Assembly (NCBI GenBank): GCA_023055355.1
Contig: JALJCS010000024.1
Coordinates: 9,873,501-9,937,500 of the forward strand
Reading direction: 5' to 3'
DNA from: Agelaius tricolor
Lineage: Eukaryota > Chordata > Aves > Passeriformes > Icteridae
DNA length: 64,000 nucleotides
A model generated the notes under the pieces. It did no database searches, had not been told where the DNA came from, and saw nothing but the letters and a program-made list of their open reading frames with translations. The position numbers were made by a program, and so were the translations under genes. Below, one piece after another: positions 12,361-26,146 of this stretch; the stretch's first letter is position 1; the number at the start of each line of letters is the position of its first letter.

Positions 12361-15086
12361 ATCTTTCCCCAAAGCCTCCTTGCAGCCAGGCCCTGCCCTG
12401 CTCACTCTCCTTTGTTATATTTCTGTTCTTAAATACTTTGGGGAAGGTAACTCAGCCACAGTAAAGCCTACATTGCCTTAGAGTAGCTTTTTTGCCTTTC
12501 CCAAAATTGCCTTTCCTGGTCTTGTAGTTCTACTAACCCAGCTGTGAGAACATCATCTCTCACCATTGTAGTTGCTGGGTTTACTTTGGTTTCCATTTAT
12601 TTATTTTATTTCCATTTATTTTTATTTACATTTATACCACCTTTTATTTCCATTTTGCTGTGGAGAGCATCTATAAAGTCTGCTGGCCTCTTCATAGCTT
12701 CATCCTATTCCATGGAGCCAAGCAGTGGAGGACATGGTATGTAAGATAGCAAATAGTTAAGGGGGAAGGACCTGTTCTATTTTTCACAAGAAAGAAGATA
12801 TTAAATTAGAATTAAAAGATTGCCAGTGCATTCTAGCCCATCACTGGTGAGGTGCAAGTTCAACCTTCCCTTAGTGCAAGTATCTTCCAGGGATCAAAAT
12901 GTCTTGTTCTTGTCAAGCATGTGTGGGAGTCAAAGCAATGTGAAAATTTTTCATTTTCTTAGGGGAAATTTCTACCCTGTTAAGGCACAGAAACACTGAC
13001 TTTTTTAGGACAACAGAATTCTATCTAAGCACACTGCCAATGGTGAACTGAACTCTCTGTTCTTTCTGTCTTAGATGCCTTTGGTCCTAGGTGTTTTTTG
13101 CACCCTCTGAAAATGAAGCAGGTCACATGTGGTACAAGAGTCAGACGTGATTGGTATTTCAGAGGTGAGTGCAGTGGGGAAGAAGGACAGTGCCCCACTC
13201 AAGAGCCCTCCATAAGATCTGATTGCAGGGGAAGGCAGTATGTAGGAGACAGCTACAGGTTTGTGCTATTACCATAGTTTTCTCTTTAGCAGTGAAATTT
13301 TCATTTAATCAGTTTCTGCCAGATTCCCTCTGTTTCATGCTTTTCAAGTTCACCAAAGGCCCTGCTTCTGAAGCACACTGTCTGGTCCAGTTTTTTTTTT
13401 TAAATTTTATTATTTTATCCTGCCATGCAATACTGTGCTTAAAAGGAAGACAAGACACAAAGGGAAGATAGAAAATAGAAATGAGAAATGTCTCATGGGA
13501 GATGCTTGCCCTTACCATTTCATGCTAGTTTAAATACAGTTCCCACACATCACATGTCAAGCTGTACTTGCTTGTTTTCAAATAGATGGCAAAAATCATG
13601 AGAGGAGGAAAATGTTCTTTTGTGTAACATATTCTTCTTTTGATATATTGGGTTCTGTAGCTGTCAAAACAAAGGCTGTTTTTCCATCTATTATTACAAA
13701 TGCATTTGGGATAAATCTCATCTGCAACTCTCTAGTCCCTTGGTTGTTTACTTCAATATATTGTTACTGTTTTAATTTTTCTAAATCTAGTGGGATGATG
13801 AATTTTCATTTTTGCTATGGTCCTCAGTAGGCAAATGAGATTCTTTCTCAGTGGAGATTTAGATTATGTCTGGAAATGCAGTATGTTTCAAGTATTTTCT
13901 GCTTTTCTGGCAGGAGGATGGAATATTTAATTTCATTATTCGTTATAGGTTTATTCATTTTACACAATGAAAGGAAATTCATCAATAGTGTCTTCAGCAT
14001 CCAGAAAAATGATACTTACCATGACTGTTTCATATACTCCATTTATATTTTATGTCTTTCTCATCACTCAGCAATTATTCATCTCTCTGTTGAGGTAAAA
14101 TTCTTCTATTGAGTAACCATAATTTCTCTGAACTCCACAAAGCAATTCAATCCCTGAAAGCAACTGCTTTTACTTAAAGGTGTTTCTTGAGATGAATTCA
14201 CCAAATACACATAACTGAATAAAGGTTATCCTTTTTCTGTTGATTTTCAGGATTATTTAGTGATGCTTTATAAAAGAGCTAAATAAATGTTTCTAAATCT
14301 TAACATTCATTATACTTTTATGAATCATGATGGATTCTTGGAGATGGATGCAAATGTGATAGCACAAGTAAGTAGGAATGCAGTTAAAATGCAGCATTAA
14401 TTCATTCTCAGTTGTTATTAAATGTCACAAGATATTAATAGTTTTGCTGATATTTTCCTTTCTAAACCACATGGGGAAAGAAAGAAGAAAAAACCCAAAA
14501 CCTCAACAGTGTGATATATGCGCAGTCATCAAGATAATTATCTCTGAATCTTTTGTACTGTTTCACTGTAGTGAAATTCCAGACCTATATTTTTGGGAAA
14601 GATCAAAGTATGGTGTGTTAAGGTTGTGATGGACTGTATCCCATTCCCACAGAAATCAGTCAAAGGTCTTTGATTGGTCTTCCATTTGGGAAGTGGTCAC
14701 AGTGGGAACAGAAAGAGGCTTAGTACCATGATATATGATTTCTCTCACCATCAATAAAACAGATTTTCTCATTTATCTTATCCTCTGAGATCTTTAAATT
14801 TTGAACGTCAGCTGATTCAAATTTTATGTTCAGGGAATGCAGGCACTAAGATGATTTGTGTTTAGGGCACTGCACTGGGAGTCAGTAGATCTGGGTTTGT
14901 TCTGTCATGCATTTCCCAAGTGATCTTATGCAAATCCTTTATTGCTTCTCGCACAAATTCATCAGTGAAACAGGGTAATGTTACTCTTCTTGTTCAAAGG
15001 ATTTGTTAACATTTGGATGGCTTATCTGCAGCAGACTGCTGAGGGCCATGTGAAAATGCACAATCTTATTTAAATGTACTGCTTTA

Positions 15087-15121
15087 CATATATATATATA
15101 TATATAGATATATATATATAT
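15087..15121 (+). repeat. (AT)n microsatellite
   Basis: About 35 bases of alternating A and T with a single G interruption near 15107. It is intronic and likely polymorphic in length. Confidence 0.9.
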
Positions 15122-15637
15122 CCATCTTTCATTTTATGCTTGTGTATCTATTGCTTTCTTGCAGCCCCCTCATGAGACTGTTGCTTTCATTCTTTTCTTG
15201 GTAAGCAATCTTTCACAGGCTTTCACTTCTCCTCCAAGCATGGCCTCAGTGTGGGCCCTGGGCTTTAAGGCAGGTAACGTGTACAAGTGGATATGTAAGT
15301 GCTGGAGAGGCACCACGTGAGTTACTCCTCATGTGGGTAATCTTTGGTGATCCAGCTGTCAAGTTTGTGCTTGGGAAACTAGATATTTGATGTATTTTTG
15401 TTCCAGATCATGTTCACTTAAATGATTCAGGTGTATGATTCTCAGTCACAGAAATTCATCCTGATTTTGGCAGTGGATGTCATTTACATAAAAAACCTAA
15501 GAATGCCATTTCAGATACTACTTTGTATATATTCAAATACTGCACATATTTTTCCTACAGGAAATTGTATTAGTATATATTCACTCAAAATTAATAAATA
15601 CTTCTGATACTTCTGTGTTTGCCACATGTGCCTTTGC

Positions 15638-15653
15638 AAAAAAAAAAAAAAAA
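15638..15653 (+). repeat. Poly(A) run inside a small inverted repeat
   Basis: Sixteen A are flanked by GTGCCTTT on the left and AAAGGCAC on the right. An 8-bp stem could form around the A run. Confidence 0.6.
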
Positions 15654-16138
15654 GGCACCTTTTTTTTTGGGAGGGGGGTCTTTTATCTTAATCTGCCTGT
15701 ATTTTTAGCCTAAGTTGCATAATCATGAAAGCCAGTGAGCCTGACTGGAGTGAGCAGATCTGAGCTGTTCATTGTTCCCCCTCAATCAGCATTATCTGGG
15801 ATAGAGCAGTGGTTTCAATAACAAGTACAGGAGATACCTGTTCTCTATGAGCTTCAATGAAGAATTGAGAATTCTATGTCCCTGCAACACTGTTTCTTTG
15901 ATGTCTTTGCCCAGCATGGATAAATGGTGACCTGCTAATGGCATCTACAGTAAAACCGTGAAGAGTGAGTTTTACTGAGTTTTGGTATTAAGTGGGCCAG
16001 GTATGGATATTGAAAACTGTACTGCTACCAAAAAATTGAGTATATCTTTAAAAGCATTACATGTGTTCACATTTGCATGCTTCCTTCGAGTAAGAATCAT
16101 GGTTTACCTGCATTTTTCTTGATGAAACTTCCATTCAG

Positions 16139-16303
16139 ACATTGTAGATATAAAGCCAGCCAATATGGAGGACCTGACAGAAGTGATTACAGCCTCTGAG
16201 TTCCATCCCCACCACTGCAACCTCTTTGTCTACAGCAGCAGCAAAGGATCCCTGAGACTCTGCGACATGAGGGCATCAGCCCTCTGTGACAAACATTCCA
16301 AGC
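16139..16303 (+). CDS. PPP2R2C: PPP2R2C coding exon, fourth from last (PP2A B55-gamma)
   Basis: This 165-bp exon follows an AG acceptor and precedes a GTAAGT donor. It opens with the last two bases of a split Asn codon, then reads [15 protein letters not shown] and ends ...A-L-C-D-K-H-S-K plus the first base of a Leu codon. It is part of the WD40 beta-propeller of the B55 regulatory subunit, which selects substrates for protein phosphatase 2A in the cytosol. By alignment from memory, the L-T-E-V stretch corresponds to the B55-alpha residues (about L225 and V228) reported at the substrate-binding face. The F-H-P-H-H and [13 protein letters not shown] stretches match propeller strands of the family. 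Reading A-S-A where I recall human gamma has A-A-A is a minor substitution. Identity as gamma rather than alpha, beta or delta rests mainly on the last exon. Confidence 0.97.
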
Positions 16304-16820
16304 GTAAGTCCTGGCTCCACTGAGCCCCAGATGTCATTAAAGTCTTACATTAAAGTCATATTCACACACAGCACGTAGATGGGTGCATACCCCAGTGTAT
16401 GTTTCTCACTTGCAGGCAAAAAGAAAAAGAAAACAGCAAAAAGAAGAATTTTTTTCACCTGTGCAAGTATTAGCCATGAACTTGGTAAAAATTGTGTCTG
16501 TGACTGGTTGCCCTTACAGTTCTTATTGCAGGGATCAGTGAAGAACCCAGAACTCTAACGAAATAAAGAGGATTCCTAACAAATCAAAGAGGATGAGGGA
16601 GTATTTAAGTAGATGAGCATACTGGTTTGAATACACAAGTATGGTTCTCAATGCTAGAGCAAGTAAATTTTGATTGTCAGACTGGCTTCAAATTTTGAAT
16701 CTGTTTTGTGAATTGGGAAATCTCAGTATCCTTCCTAAAAATGTAGTCCCACATTCCCTATATGTATTTTTTCAACATTATGTCTGGAAAAACTCAGAGG
16801 AAATGCAATAAGTAATCAGG

Positions 16821-16858
16821 ATGGGGTAGGGGAGGGAGGAAGGAGGGGAAGAAAAAAA
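16821..16858 (+). repeat. Purine-rich tract
   Basis: A stretch of G and A with almost no pyrimidines, 0.5 kb after the PPP2R2C exon at 16139-16303. It is low complexity, with no other signal. Confidence 0.6.
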
Positions 16859-18425
16859 ATTGTGTTGGTATAGAAGTTGTCATCCATCCTACATGATTTT
16901 ATGTAGCCTGTGAAATTTTTAGATGAACCACCAAATCATGATAGTTCATATCTGAAATGAACATGAGCAAAAGGAAGTAAAATTTTAAAATATGTGACTA
17001 TCTTTGTTCTCAAAGTAAAAGTTGAAGAAAAATGCTTGTTTATATTGTCTCACTACCATCTCTTTGTGGTCTAGAGAAGACAGACTGTGGTTCTTCCCAC
17101 CAGTAATCTGGCAAGCCTGGGCACTTTGCCCTGTGCAAAGCCCCTGTCTGTTCCTAATCTCCTGAGGCTGACAATGCCCAGACAAAGGAATCGTGTGAGT
17201 GGTAGATGAGAGGTTGAGAACCTCATGAATGAGCTGTGGTGGCTCTTTAGCCACCTTCAGGACAAGGGCTCTTCCAGGGCACCTCCATCTCACAGAACTG
17301 GGTCATCAGTCTCTTTTGCCATGCTGAAACATTGGAAGGAAATTGAAGAGAAATTCTTTTAGTACCAGAGCACATAAAAAGGTTTATGTCATTCAGTGCC
17401 TACTTGAACCTGTTTGAGACAGGCAGATCTTATTAGTAGGGGCAAGAGGGGAGGAAAAAGTATGCAAAGATTTAAATGAGACATAAGTGGTGCACAGATT
17501 TCATACATATACTATTTTTAAAACTGAAGTGAATTTAGTAAAAAGCCTGTGACTAGGCCTTTTGAGTGCAAGGAAAAATGCACATGCTCAGAACCTCTTA
17601 GGATGTGGTGTTCAATTATAAAAAATAACCTTCAAGGACAATTTCCCAAGCAGAGAAGTGCTTTACCTTTGTTAGCTGTATCTCTTGTACTTGTAGGGGG
17701 AATTCAATACCATGAAGTGAAATGTAAGCATGACACAGTCTGACACAATGATGTGAGTTATCCTGTCCCACTTAATTGTTTTGTTCTGTAATACTTCCAT
17801 TTCTTCCTGCTAATAAGGCCTCCATGGCCCTGTAACTCAATGCCAAATGCCAATCAGAACTTATTACAGCCACAATACAGCAACACTGTATCAAAGAAGG
17901 CATTTTATGCTGGAAGGGAGTGCAAGGTCTAATGGTCATTGATTAAACCCCATTTTCCAGATCTATGAGTTAGAAAATAGCCATTTAATGTAGCATTGCT
18001 GCACTGAAGTCAAGCTCATTGAGAATCTGAGTGTGTACAGTACAAAATTGATACAGCAATGGTAGAACTTCCAAAGTGTTAAAAGGAGGAGGCCCATGTA
18101 CTGCTGATTGGAGTGGTTTCAGTATAGCTCTCAGAGACAAGCAAAGTGAATTATATACAGCCTATAGCAGCCCATAGCAGTCCAAAACCAGCCTGCAAAA
18201 TCAAGTAATTTGCATGATTGTCTCTCTGGTGCCTTGACTGTGCATCTGATTCCTCTTTATGGTTGCTAAGTTTACAACTGGTGCATACACGTGATCAGTA
18301 CCCTGCTCTTGTAGCTTGCCTTGTCTTTCAGTCTTTCCCCATAACTGACTTCAATTTTCAAGCAAAACACCACAACTGGAGTCTCAGTAAACCCTCATCC
18401 ATCCCTGCTTTCTCAGCACAGTCTA

Positions 18426-18477
18426 GTGTGCTGTATTTCAGATGCTGTATCATTGTGTGCTGTATTTCAGATGCTGT
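18426..18477 (+). repeat. Two exact 23-bp direct repeats, period 29
   Basis: The 23-bp motif beginning GTGTGCTGTATTTCAG occurs at 18426-18448 and again, identical, at 18455-18477. It is a local tandem duplication. Confidence 0.85.
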
Positions 18478-20101
18478 TCCAAGATTGTAATGAATGTACA
18501 GATTCTTAGGGATAAAAGATACAACATAACACTTAACAAAACCTCTTGGATAATGAGCATATGTTGTGAACTTTTTCATTTGCTCCTTTTCCCTTTATTT
18601 GTTCAAATCTCTGTAGCTCTCACTAAGTCCATTGCAGCTCCTGAGGGGAGAACCCTTCCATTTGTACAGGTTTAGAGAGTGCCATGAATAATTGCTGTGC
18701 CATACTGTAAAAATAAATTACATATTCATGTCTGTAGTGTAAGTCAACCATCACAGGATGTTAATAAATTATAATGTCTTGAAGATTTCTGGTTTTCTGA
18801 GCTTAGTGGCAGATTCTCTCTTTTCAGCATTAGTGACAGCAGCACTACAAGGTTTCCCTTATAAATCCTCCTGGCTTTGACATGGACAAGATGAGACTAC
18901 TTCCATATGTACTCATCCTTGATGCCTATGCTGAGATTTAATAGCAAACTGCCAATTTGTGTGATGAGTAGTAATGGGGGGATATCTGTCCCTTAGAAAA
19001 ATTATCTCAAACCACCAAATCTGTTTATAAGGCAGTGAAAAAATATCAGGTCAGTAGCGGAATTTTAAATGGTCATTGAGATTCAGATAAGGTGTGATAA
19101 AATGTGTTGTGTCTCTAAGAGACTACCTGAAACTGCTTCTTATAACAGCTCTGCAACAGATTGTGCAGTGCTGAGTGAGGATCACAAGAAAATCTTACAT
19201 GGTTATTGCAAATGTGTATCAGGGAAGGACCACTCTGTAACCACAGAGCAGGTACATACTTAATGCTGTTCCCTGTTATTATCAGACTTTCCAAGTAGTG
19301 GGAGAGGATGCCACCAAAAATGCTCTGGGGAAGAGGTGCCAAAGAGATGAGCACCCCTGCTTGTTTAGACTAGTAGAGGAGTGGGACTGAGGAAGGTGTT
19401 CTTGCAGTCCACAGTGTTATAGGTAAAGATTAAAATTATGAAAGTCAGACTCAAGCAGCAGCACATAGGGAATTAATTTAAATAATATGGAACCTTTCAC
19501 CTAAATAGTGTACTTGCCAAAGCACCCAAAGATTGCCTTTGAGATGTCATCAAGCAACATGCATGGCAGTGCAGTGTAGAAAAATGGCAGTATATGGAAA
19601 TCTGTGTCAGCAGCAAAAGTATTGTTGTTAGAGCAGTCAGCTGGGAACATTGAAGAAATAAAAGAATTAACCCCCACCTCAAATTCCATAAATTTTTATG
19701 CAAGGGGTTTAGGTGTCAAGGAAGGCAAGCATAGGAATACTGTTGCAGTAAGATCATCCTGACTAAAAATATACTTACAGCAGCATTTGCTCCGTTAACG
19801 AATAGTTGCTAATTTGGTTTTTAATCTTTTATGGCTAATATTATGTTCAGAGATCCTCATAAATGTGCATGTAGTTAATATCATTCTTCCTAACAGCTGG
19901 TAGGCTAGATGGGTACATATGGTTGTTTCAACAAATCATGCAATAAAGCAGTCAGCTAAAGAAAACTGAGCATGTGAAGTTGGAAAAAAAATAAAGTGCT
20001 TTTTCAGTAGTTCATCAGAATTATTAAAACTATCATTAAATGGTAAATATAAACGGTATAGTTATGTAATATGGAAATTTAAGCCACTCAAGAGTATAAC
20101 T

Positions 20102-20127
20102 CCTATTGATATTTCCTATTGATATTT
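20102..20127 (+). repeat. 13-bp tandem duplication
   Basis: CCTATTGATATTT is present twice head to tail. It is a short slippage-type duplication in the intron. Confidence 0.75.
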
Positions 20128-20590
20128 CAAGCCTTAATATCTTAAAGTCATTGCATGCTTCAGAAGCTGTCGTAATTTATTTAAATTCTGTATGTTGCTT
20201 TAAGGGTTTTTTACTATTCATTTCTTAATATGTATTTGTAGATTAAAACCCTGTTTCTAATTATCCATTACCCATGTGCAAAGTTTACAGCAAAATACTG
20301 CAAGGAAAGAGGAGCTGCAGTTTCAAGTTTATTGCTCTGTGTGCTACAGCAATCTTAAAACCGAAAATTTTGGGATTGTCTAGCCTTAGCCTCTGTCACC
20401 ATGAGTTGGTGCTTCCTGACCTCCAGACAGACTTCTCAAGCTCGTGTCCCCTGGGTCTGTAGCAGGAACCATTCAGAGCCCCCCTCCCTGTGAGCATCAA
20501 GGGTTTGTAGGTGACAGGCGATGCCAACCCACCTGAGCAGAGCAGAGCCTCTCAGCTGGTGCATCCCAACCCCATGGGCTGGACAAGCAG

Positions 20591-20647
20591 GGTCTTAAAA
20601 GTGTAAAATAGCTTCCAGGATCTTAAAAGTGTCAAATGGTTTCCCAG
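20591..20647 (+). repeat. Imperfect ~28-bp tandem duplication
   Basis: Two copies share TCTTAAAAGTGT and a similar following half ending in CCAG, at 20591-20618 and 20619-20647. Several substitutions separate them, so the duplication is not very recent. Confidence 0.75.
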
Positions 20648-23184
20648 CAGTGCAGACTGAATTCCAGGTTTGGTTTGTGAGTCAGAGATGCCACCCAAAG
20701 ATGAAGGGTGTGGTTTTTCCATTGAGAGTCCTTTTTCACATTTTTATTTGAAATCCAGGCCTGAAAGAAGTGCCAGCCTTTCCCCAAGGATAAATGCCAC
20801 TGTCCTGTCAGTCAGGCATGAAACTCAGTTGGGTTATCTGCTGGGCTTTTTTGAGATTGCCTTTGATTTTAAAGAATTCAGAATCATGGAAGCAGCCAAG
20901 GCACAAATAAGCTACTTAAACATGTTGAATTTTTAAAATTAAATTAGTTATATTTACCAGTTGTTTAAAGCAGGTTGGAATTTCAGAGACAAGACACCTT
21001 TCAGACCTCTGACTGAATATGGATTATCTTTCATTTGCAACAGAGAACAACCAGATGCACAAAAAAGCCTGTGACAGACTATTCCTCCTGGATTTGCTAA
21101 TTAATATTGACCTTTCCAAATGAATGATGCTTCTTGTCTGGCTGAAAAAGAGACAACTTGTTTTTCTTCTGTGTGAGCTTTACATCTAAAATACGCTTTT
21201 TATTTCTGCATCTGGTCTCATGTCAGGTCTCATGTCATCTGAGAGAGAGACAGTCATTACTCTCCCTTTGTGCATAGAGAGGCCCCTGTCAAAATGATGT
21301 CCACTTCAGGCAAAATCTGCAAGTTTTCATGTGACAGGAGTGAAACTTATCTGAGCTTCTGAAATGATTTGACCCCGTGCTTGATGAAGGCTTGTTCTCC
21401 TTATCCTAATTCTGGATTTATTTTTAGGCATGCACTACAAAGGCATGTATGCATTGCTGATTTTATATCCCCAATGAAAAAATGTGCCCATATCCTGATA
21501 ATATTGTAATTATGACTGTCACTAAAGGTCTGTTACTACAATTTCATGCATGCTAAACTAGACCCTGGAATGGATCCTTCCTTGTACAGGAATCCCACTG
21601 AAATTTAGTAACAGATTGCCTTTAGCATGGGCTCCAAAGCTTCCATTCTGCTCAGTTTGGATGAATGTATAAAGACATTTAAATAAAGACATTTAAAACA
21701 TGGCTAATGAAAATTCAAAAATGTTTCTACAGAAATGCAATTATGTCTATATATTGTTTCCTCCAGTTGTGCAAGAGATGTTAAAATTAAATCTGAGGAA
21801 GAAAAAACCTGATTTATATACTCCTAGCTATCAAATACTAGGAGGAAAGAGAAAAGCCTGAAGCAATGGTAAATGATTTATGATTGAAGAGGTGTTTCAT
21901 TAACCCCATCTCCCCCAACCACACAGAGATAAAGCAAATAATTGCTGGAAGATTGGTTTAATTATTCAGTCGATTAAAATTCCTGTCTTGTTTGCTTAAT
22001 TTTTTTAATAGCAGCAAATACTGCTTTTTAATGTCTCATGAAACCAGCTTTCAAGATCTTATTTCACTGGGGGAAAAAACTCCACTTATCACTAATCTTA
22101 TGTATCAAGATCAGAAAGACTTACACATCAGTTTGGCTGTAGAGCAGCAGTAGTTTTATGTCCCATTAACTCCTTGGGATTGCTCACCACACGTGGCATT
22201 AGGCATGCACATAAGCCTTTGTGAGACCCAGTTTAAAGAGGCTTGATCTTCTAGATTGGCTTTGTGTTTTTTCAATTCCTTTTCACTCTTTAGCACCATT
22301 TCTCTTTATTAACAAACTCACTGGCAAAGTTATATTAATCTAAGCAACTCTGCAGTGAAGCTCCCACCCACTGATCTTCAGCTATTGATCTGGCTTTGCC
22401 TTTCAGCACTAATGCACCCTCCCTTGTGGTTTGTGACAAGCTGCAGCAACTCAGTGCAGATGGTAAAACAGATTCTTAAATATTGATTTGAGGCTCCACT
22501 TTTAAAAGCTATGCTCTCCAGAGGTATTGATGAGAAGCCTGGTTTTAATACTGGGTCATTGGATAAAGGAATGCTGTACGGGAGGTGAAATTTCAGACTC
22601 GTGGTGTGGAGGTAGGGTCAGAAATTTGCTTTGAGTAAAAGGAGGAAAATGAGATGTGTAAGTGACCAGGGCACAAAGAGGTGCCCTCTGAATTCCATAA
22701 AAGCAAGTAGAAAATGGAAATATAAACCAGTACTTTTTTTCAGTTTAAAACAGGATAAACAGCTACAGGCTACAGTAATGTAAAATGTTAAACAAATGTG
22801 TCTCACAAAATAATTGTGTTTTAGATTGCTTATGAAAGCAGATTCAAAAACTCCCTCTCATGTATAACCATATCAATCAGTGTAGACCAAGAAGGCAAGG
22901 TTGTCACATTAGCAGAATATTCTATTATTGAAAAAGAATTTCCAAGGGAGATGAATGTATGAGTGGATTGGCTTAATACAAAACAATAAAACATTCAGAG
23001 ATAGTGAAAGATAGAGTAAATAATACTGGTAAATCAAATTATTATCATGAATAATAAAGCTAAAAGGTATAAAGAGACCATGAATTTCAATGGGAGCTTT
23101 CAGTTGGGCTTGATTCACTTAGAATGAACTCATCTACTCTTTTGCATTCAATTCTAAAATAGATTTTAAACAGTTCATAAAAAT

Positions 23185-23770
23185 GACCATACCTGGGCAG
23201 ACCAGAGGTCCTTCTAGCCCAGTAGCAACATCAACAGAAAATGTAAGAGCAGACCAAGTATAATCTTTACCCTCTGCAATTTGCAGCTGGAAACTTGAGG
23301 TTCAGGGACCTTTGTGGAAGTGAAGTTACTTCATTCTGCAATACTGAAATGGAAATTTGGGATTTTTCCTTTCCTTGAAGTTGTGCAGTTACTCTTGAAC
23401 CTGTGTGTACTTTTTACCATTCACAATATCTTTCAGAAAAGTCTTTAGTAGATTAATCAGGTATAGAATGAAGGACCATCTTCACTCTGCTTACCCTGTC
23501 CTGGCTTCACATGGTGACCCTGACTTGTGGATTGGAAGAGACAGTGTACAAAGTGAACTGTCATTCCCTGTTCATCCTTTCCATGCCACTCTTAATTACC
23601 ACTCCCTCAGTCTCTCCTAGGCTGAGACCCCATTCTGTTTAGCCATTCCTTGCATGCAAGTCATTTGGTATTTCTGGTCATTTTTATTGCCCATTTTTAT
23701 GTCTTCCTGAGATCTCTACCATATCAGAGATAAGCCCAGAACTATGCTGGGCTCAAGATGTGGCATTTCT
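23185..23770 (+). mobile_element. Old CR1/L3-like interspersed repeat remnant
   Basis: Phrases such as GGGCAGACCAGAGGTCC followed by TCTAGCCCAGTA, then AGAGCAGACCAAGTATA, and CCCAGAACTATGCTGG with CAAGATGTGG further on, resemble an ancient amniote CR1-type repeat I know from birds and turtles. It is heavily diverged, and the family and strand are not certain. Confidence 0.4.
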
Positions 23771-24469
23771 TGAATTAAACAGCACCAAAAAATGCTTTCT
23801 GTGTTGAATATTAGTAACAAGTGTCATGTACTTAAAAAAAGAAAGAATATTAGTATTTTCATAGAAGCTCAAATGAATTTTAGTTCAGATTTTTTATGCT
23901 AAATGATGAAATATGTGATAGAGCAAATCACAGCTGACATGGGAATAATGCTAATTTGACATTTAAAATAATAAAGTATAGCTAAATAATTTGTTATTTT
24001 GGTTAAAATTTTTTATTTCTCATCTATTAGGAAAGCATATTGGTTTTTGCTTCTTTTCTTCCTGTGGCTAGTCTGTCAAGACCAGTGAAATCCCACACAT
24101 TTCAAAGTACTGTTTTCCAATATGTTCTAATCAGGGATTGCAGCCATTTTCATTTGGGATCTGGAATTAAATAGGGATTTAGTTCAAATGATAAATTATT
24201 TGGCCTGGGACTGAGCCCATTTTGTGTGTTTATGAAATTAAAGCCCAGTGAGGGATAACCTTATCCACCACTGGTATTTCCAGGTCCAGTTGAAATTCAC
24301 CTGTTGTTTGTGTACCAGTATAATCCAGAGGTTTATCTGTAATAATTCTTAATTTAGTCTAGCTGCAGAATGTTTACTTGCTTATATAATAAAAATGAAA
24401 AAATTGTTTTTCCTGTCATGTTCCACCAAGTAACAACAAGTACTATAAAATCAGAAATTTTATCCTGTT

Positions 24470-24489
24470 AAAAAAAAAAAAAAAAAAAA
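24470..24489 (+). repeat. 20-base poly(A) run
   Basis: Twenty consecutive A in the intron. No retrogene body is visible upstream. Confidence 0.85.
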
Positions 24490-26146
24490 GCATTGATAAG
24501 TTATTATTTGTTTGTAAGTAGAAGGAAAGCAGTGGAGTTTTTTTCTCCTTTAAATGAGCCTTTAAAGCTGTTTATAATTTTATCCTATGACTGATGGAAT
24601 TTCTTACAAAATCTGTGGAGCAGATTTCTGGTCATTTCAAGTTTTCCTTCATGTGATGATTTCAGGAGGAATACAAAATTTTATATACTATATCAGATTG
24701 TGACACTGCACCCACCATATAAGACAATTTTAGCATTATTTTTAATATTTCTTAAAGTTCACATATGCCAGAATTTACACCCTGCAAAGATTAAAGCTCT
24801 GCCCAGCTGCTTGTTTAGAATTGAACTTGAAAATTACTTTGGTTTAGATTTTGTTTTTCTTTATTGGATGTATCTTTTCCAATAAATAGCAGATGCAGGT
24901 GTGTGGAATCACGCCCATGTTAATGGGAAGTTGAGGTGGCAGCACCTGTGACCCCAGAGTGCAGATGAGAGCCACAAGGTCTTAGTGCACCTGAGGCACC
25001 TCCTTTCTTTTTTCTTCCTGGCCAGTGTCTGGGAATGGACCTCTCCAGCTACTCTTGCTGTTCCTGGCCATTTTATTCATTTAACTTTAGATATCTCCAT
25101 ATTAGAGATGCCTTTCCTATCCACTGGAAGAGGAAAGTCTCCATTCTGCATTAGATCAGAGAAATTCACAAGGAAACAAGAATATTTTTTATGAGGGATA
25201 AGAGTTTGTTTTTCAGCAGATGGTATTTCCTTTTAAGAAAGAAGCAGCATATTTTTATGCTACAGATTTTCTTCAGGATTCAGGAAAACAGCACTCTGGC
25301 AAGTATCCTTCTATGAACCCATCCTTCTCTGCAAAATCTGGACTTCTATAAGCAGCTACTGTGGTTTTTAACTTGTGAGCTGTGCAGAAAGGAATTGAGC
25401 ATTTTTATTTCCCTAAGCAGCCTTCCCAGTTTATCCGTGTGATTGCTGGTGGCATAAGGGGCAGGAACAGTGTCTTCCTGGCAGTGTCTTCCTCCTCTTG
25501 AAACACTGGCTGTACTCAGAGACATGCTTTGCTTTCCTCTGTAATTCCATGACATTTCTCCGTGACAGAGTCTGCCACATTTAAGTCTGAGCAAGTGTCA
25601 CATGAGAACTCAGCACATCACATCATTTGTGATTCCCGTGTTCATTAGGTAACATAACTTTGTGTCTTTCATGTAATTAGCACTGTGACCATTATCAAGA
25701 ACAAGAATAATGAAAGTTAAATACCCTTTTTTATGGCAGGTGTTTGTTATTAATCATTTAATGATGAAATAAATTAAAGGATATGATAGAATCTATAATC
25801 AAATGTCAGTAAAGTTCAGATCTAACAAGATTTAACAGAGAAGTAAGCTAGCTTTGAAAACTCATGTTTCAGGTGCTGATTGCTCCTGGGCACAAGAGCA
25901 GCCTCCAAAAGATAAGTCTGAACAGTAATAAACAGAAAATGTGTTTTGGAACCCATGGGCTAGACCCGTGGCTTTTTCCATCAGCTTGGAGAGGCCAGGG
26001 CTGAATTTGAATTGCTTGCCTGAAGTTTGAGTCACAAGGCTATCACTTCACTGCTGTTCTTCTCCAATTATTCCACTTGAATTAGGCCAGCTGAAGTAAG
26101 TTGTGCTTTTCTGCAGTATGTGCATAACCTTATGTTGATGCTAAAC

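Larger units (their letters stand above)
1..16138 (+). other. PPP2R2C: PPP2R2C intron (partial, 5' end outside window)
   Basis: This is AT-rich sequence with no exon I can recognise on either strand. I looked for the B55 exon that should precede the one at 16139 (it ends with the segment around S-A-D-D-L-R-I-N-L-W) and did not find it, so it probably lies left of the window. The stretch holds a CR1 fragment near 4.0-4.4 kb, a long A-rich tract at 7.8 kb, an LTR-like block near 9.6 kb and an AT dinucleotide repeat at 15.1 kb. The short ORFs here (about 60-110 codons) show no recognisable protein. Assignment as intron is inferred from the gene downstream. Confidence 0.75.

Noticed and set aside
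12332..12400. Pyrimidine tract plus CAG as a hidden exon acceptor
   Set aside because: The sequence after it does not translate to any B55 segment, and no donor gives a sensible exon.
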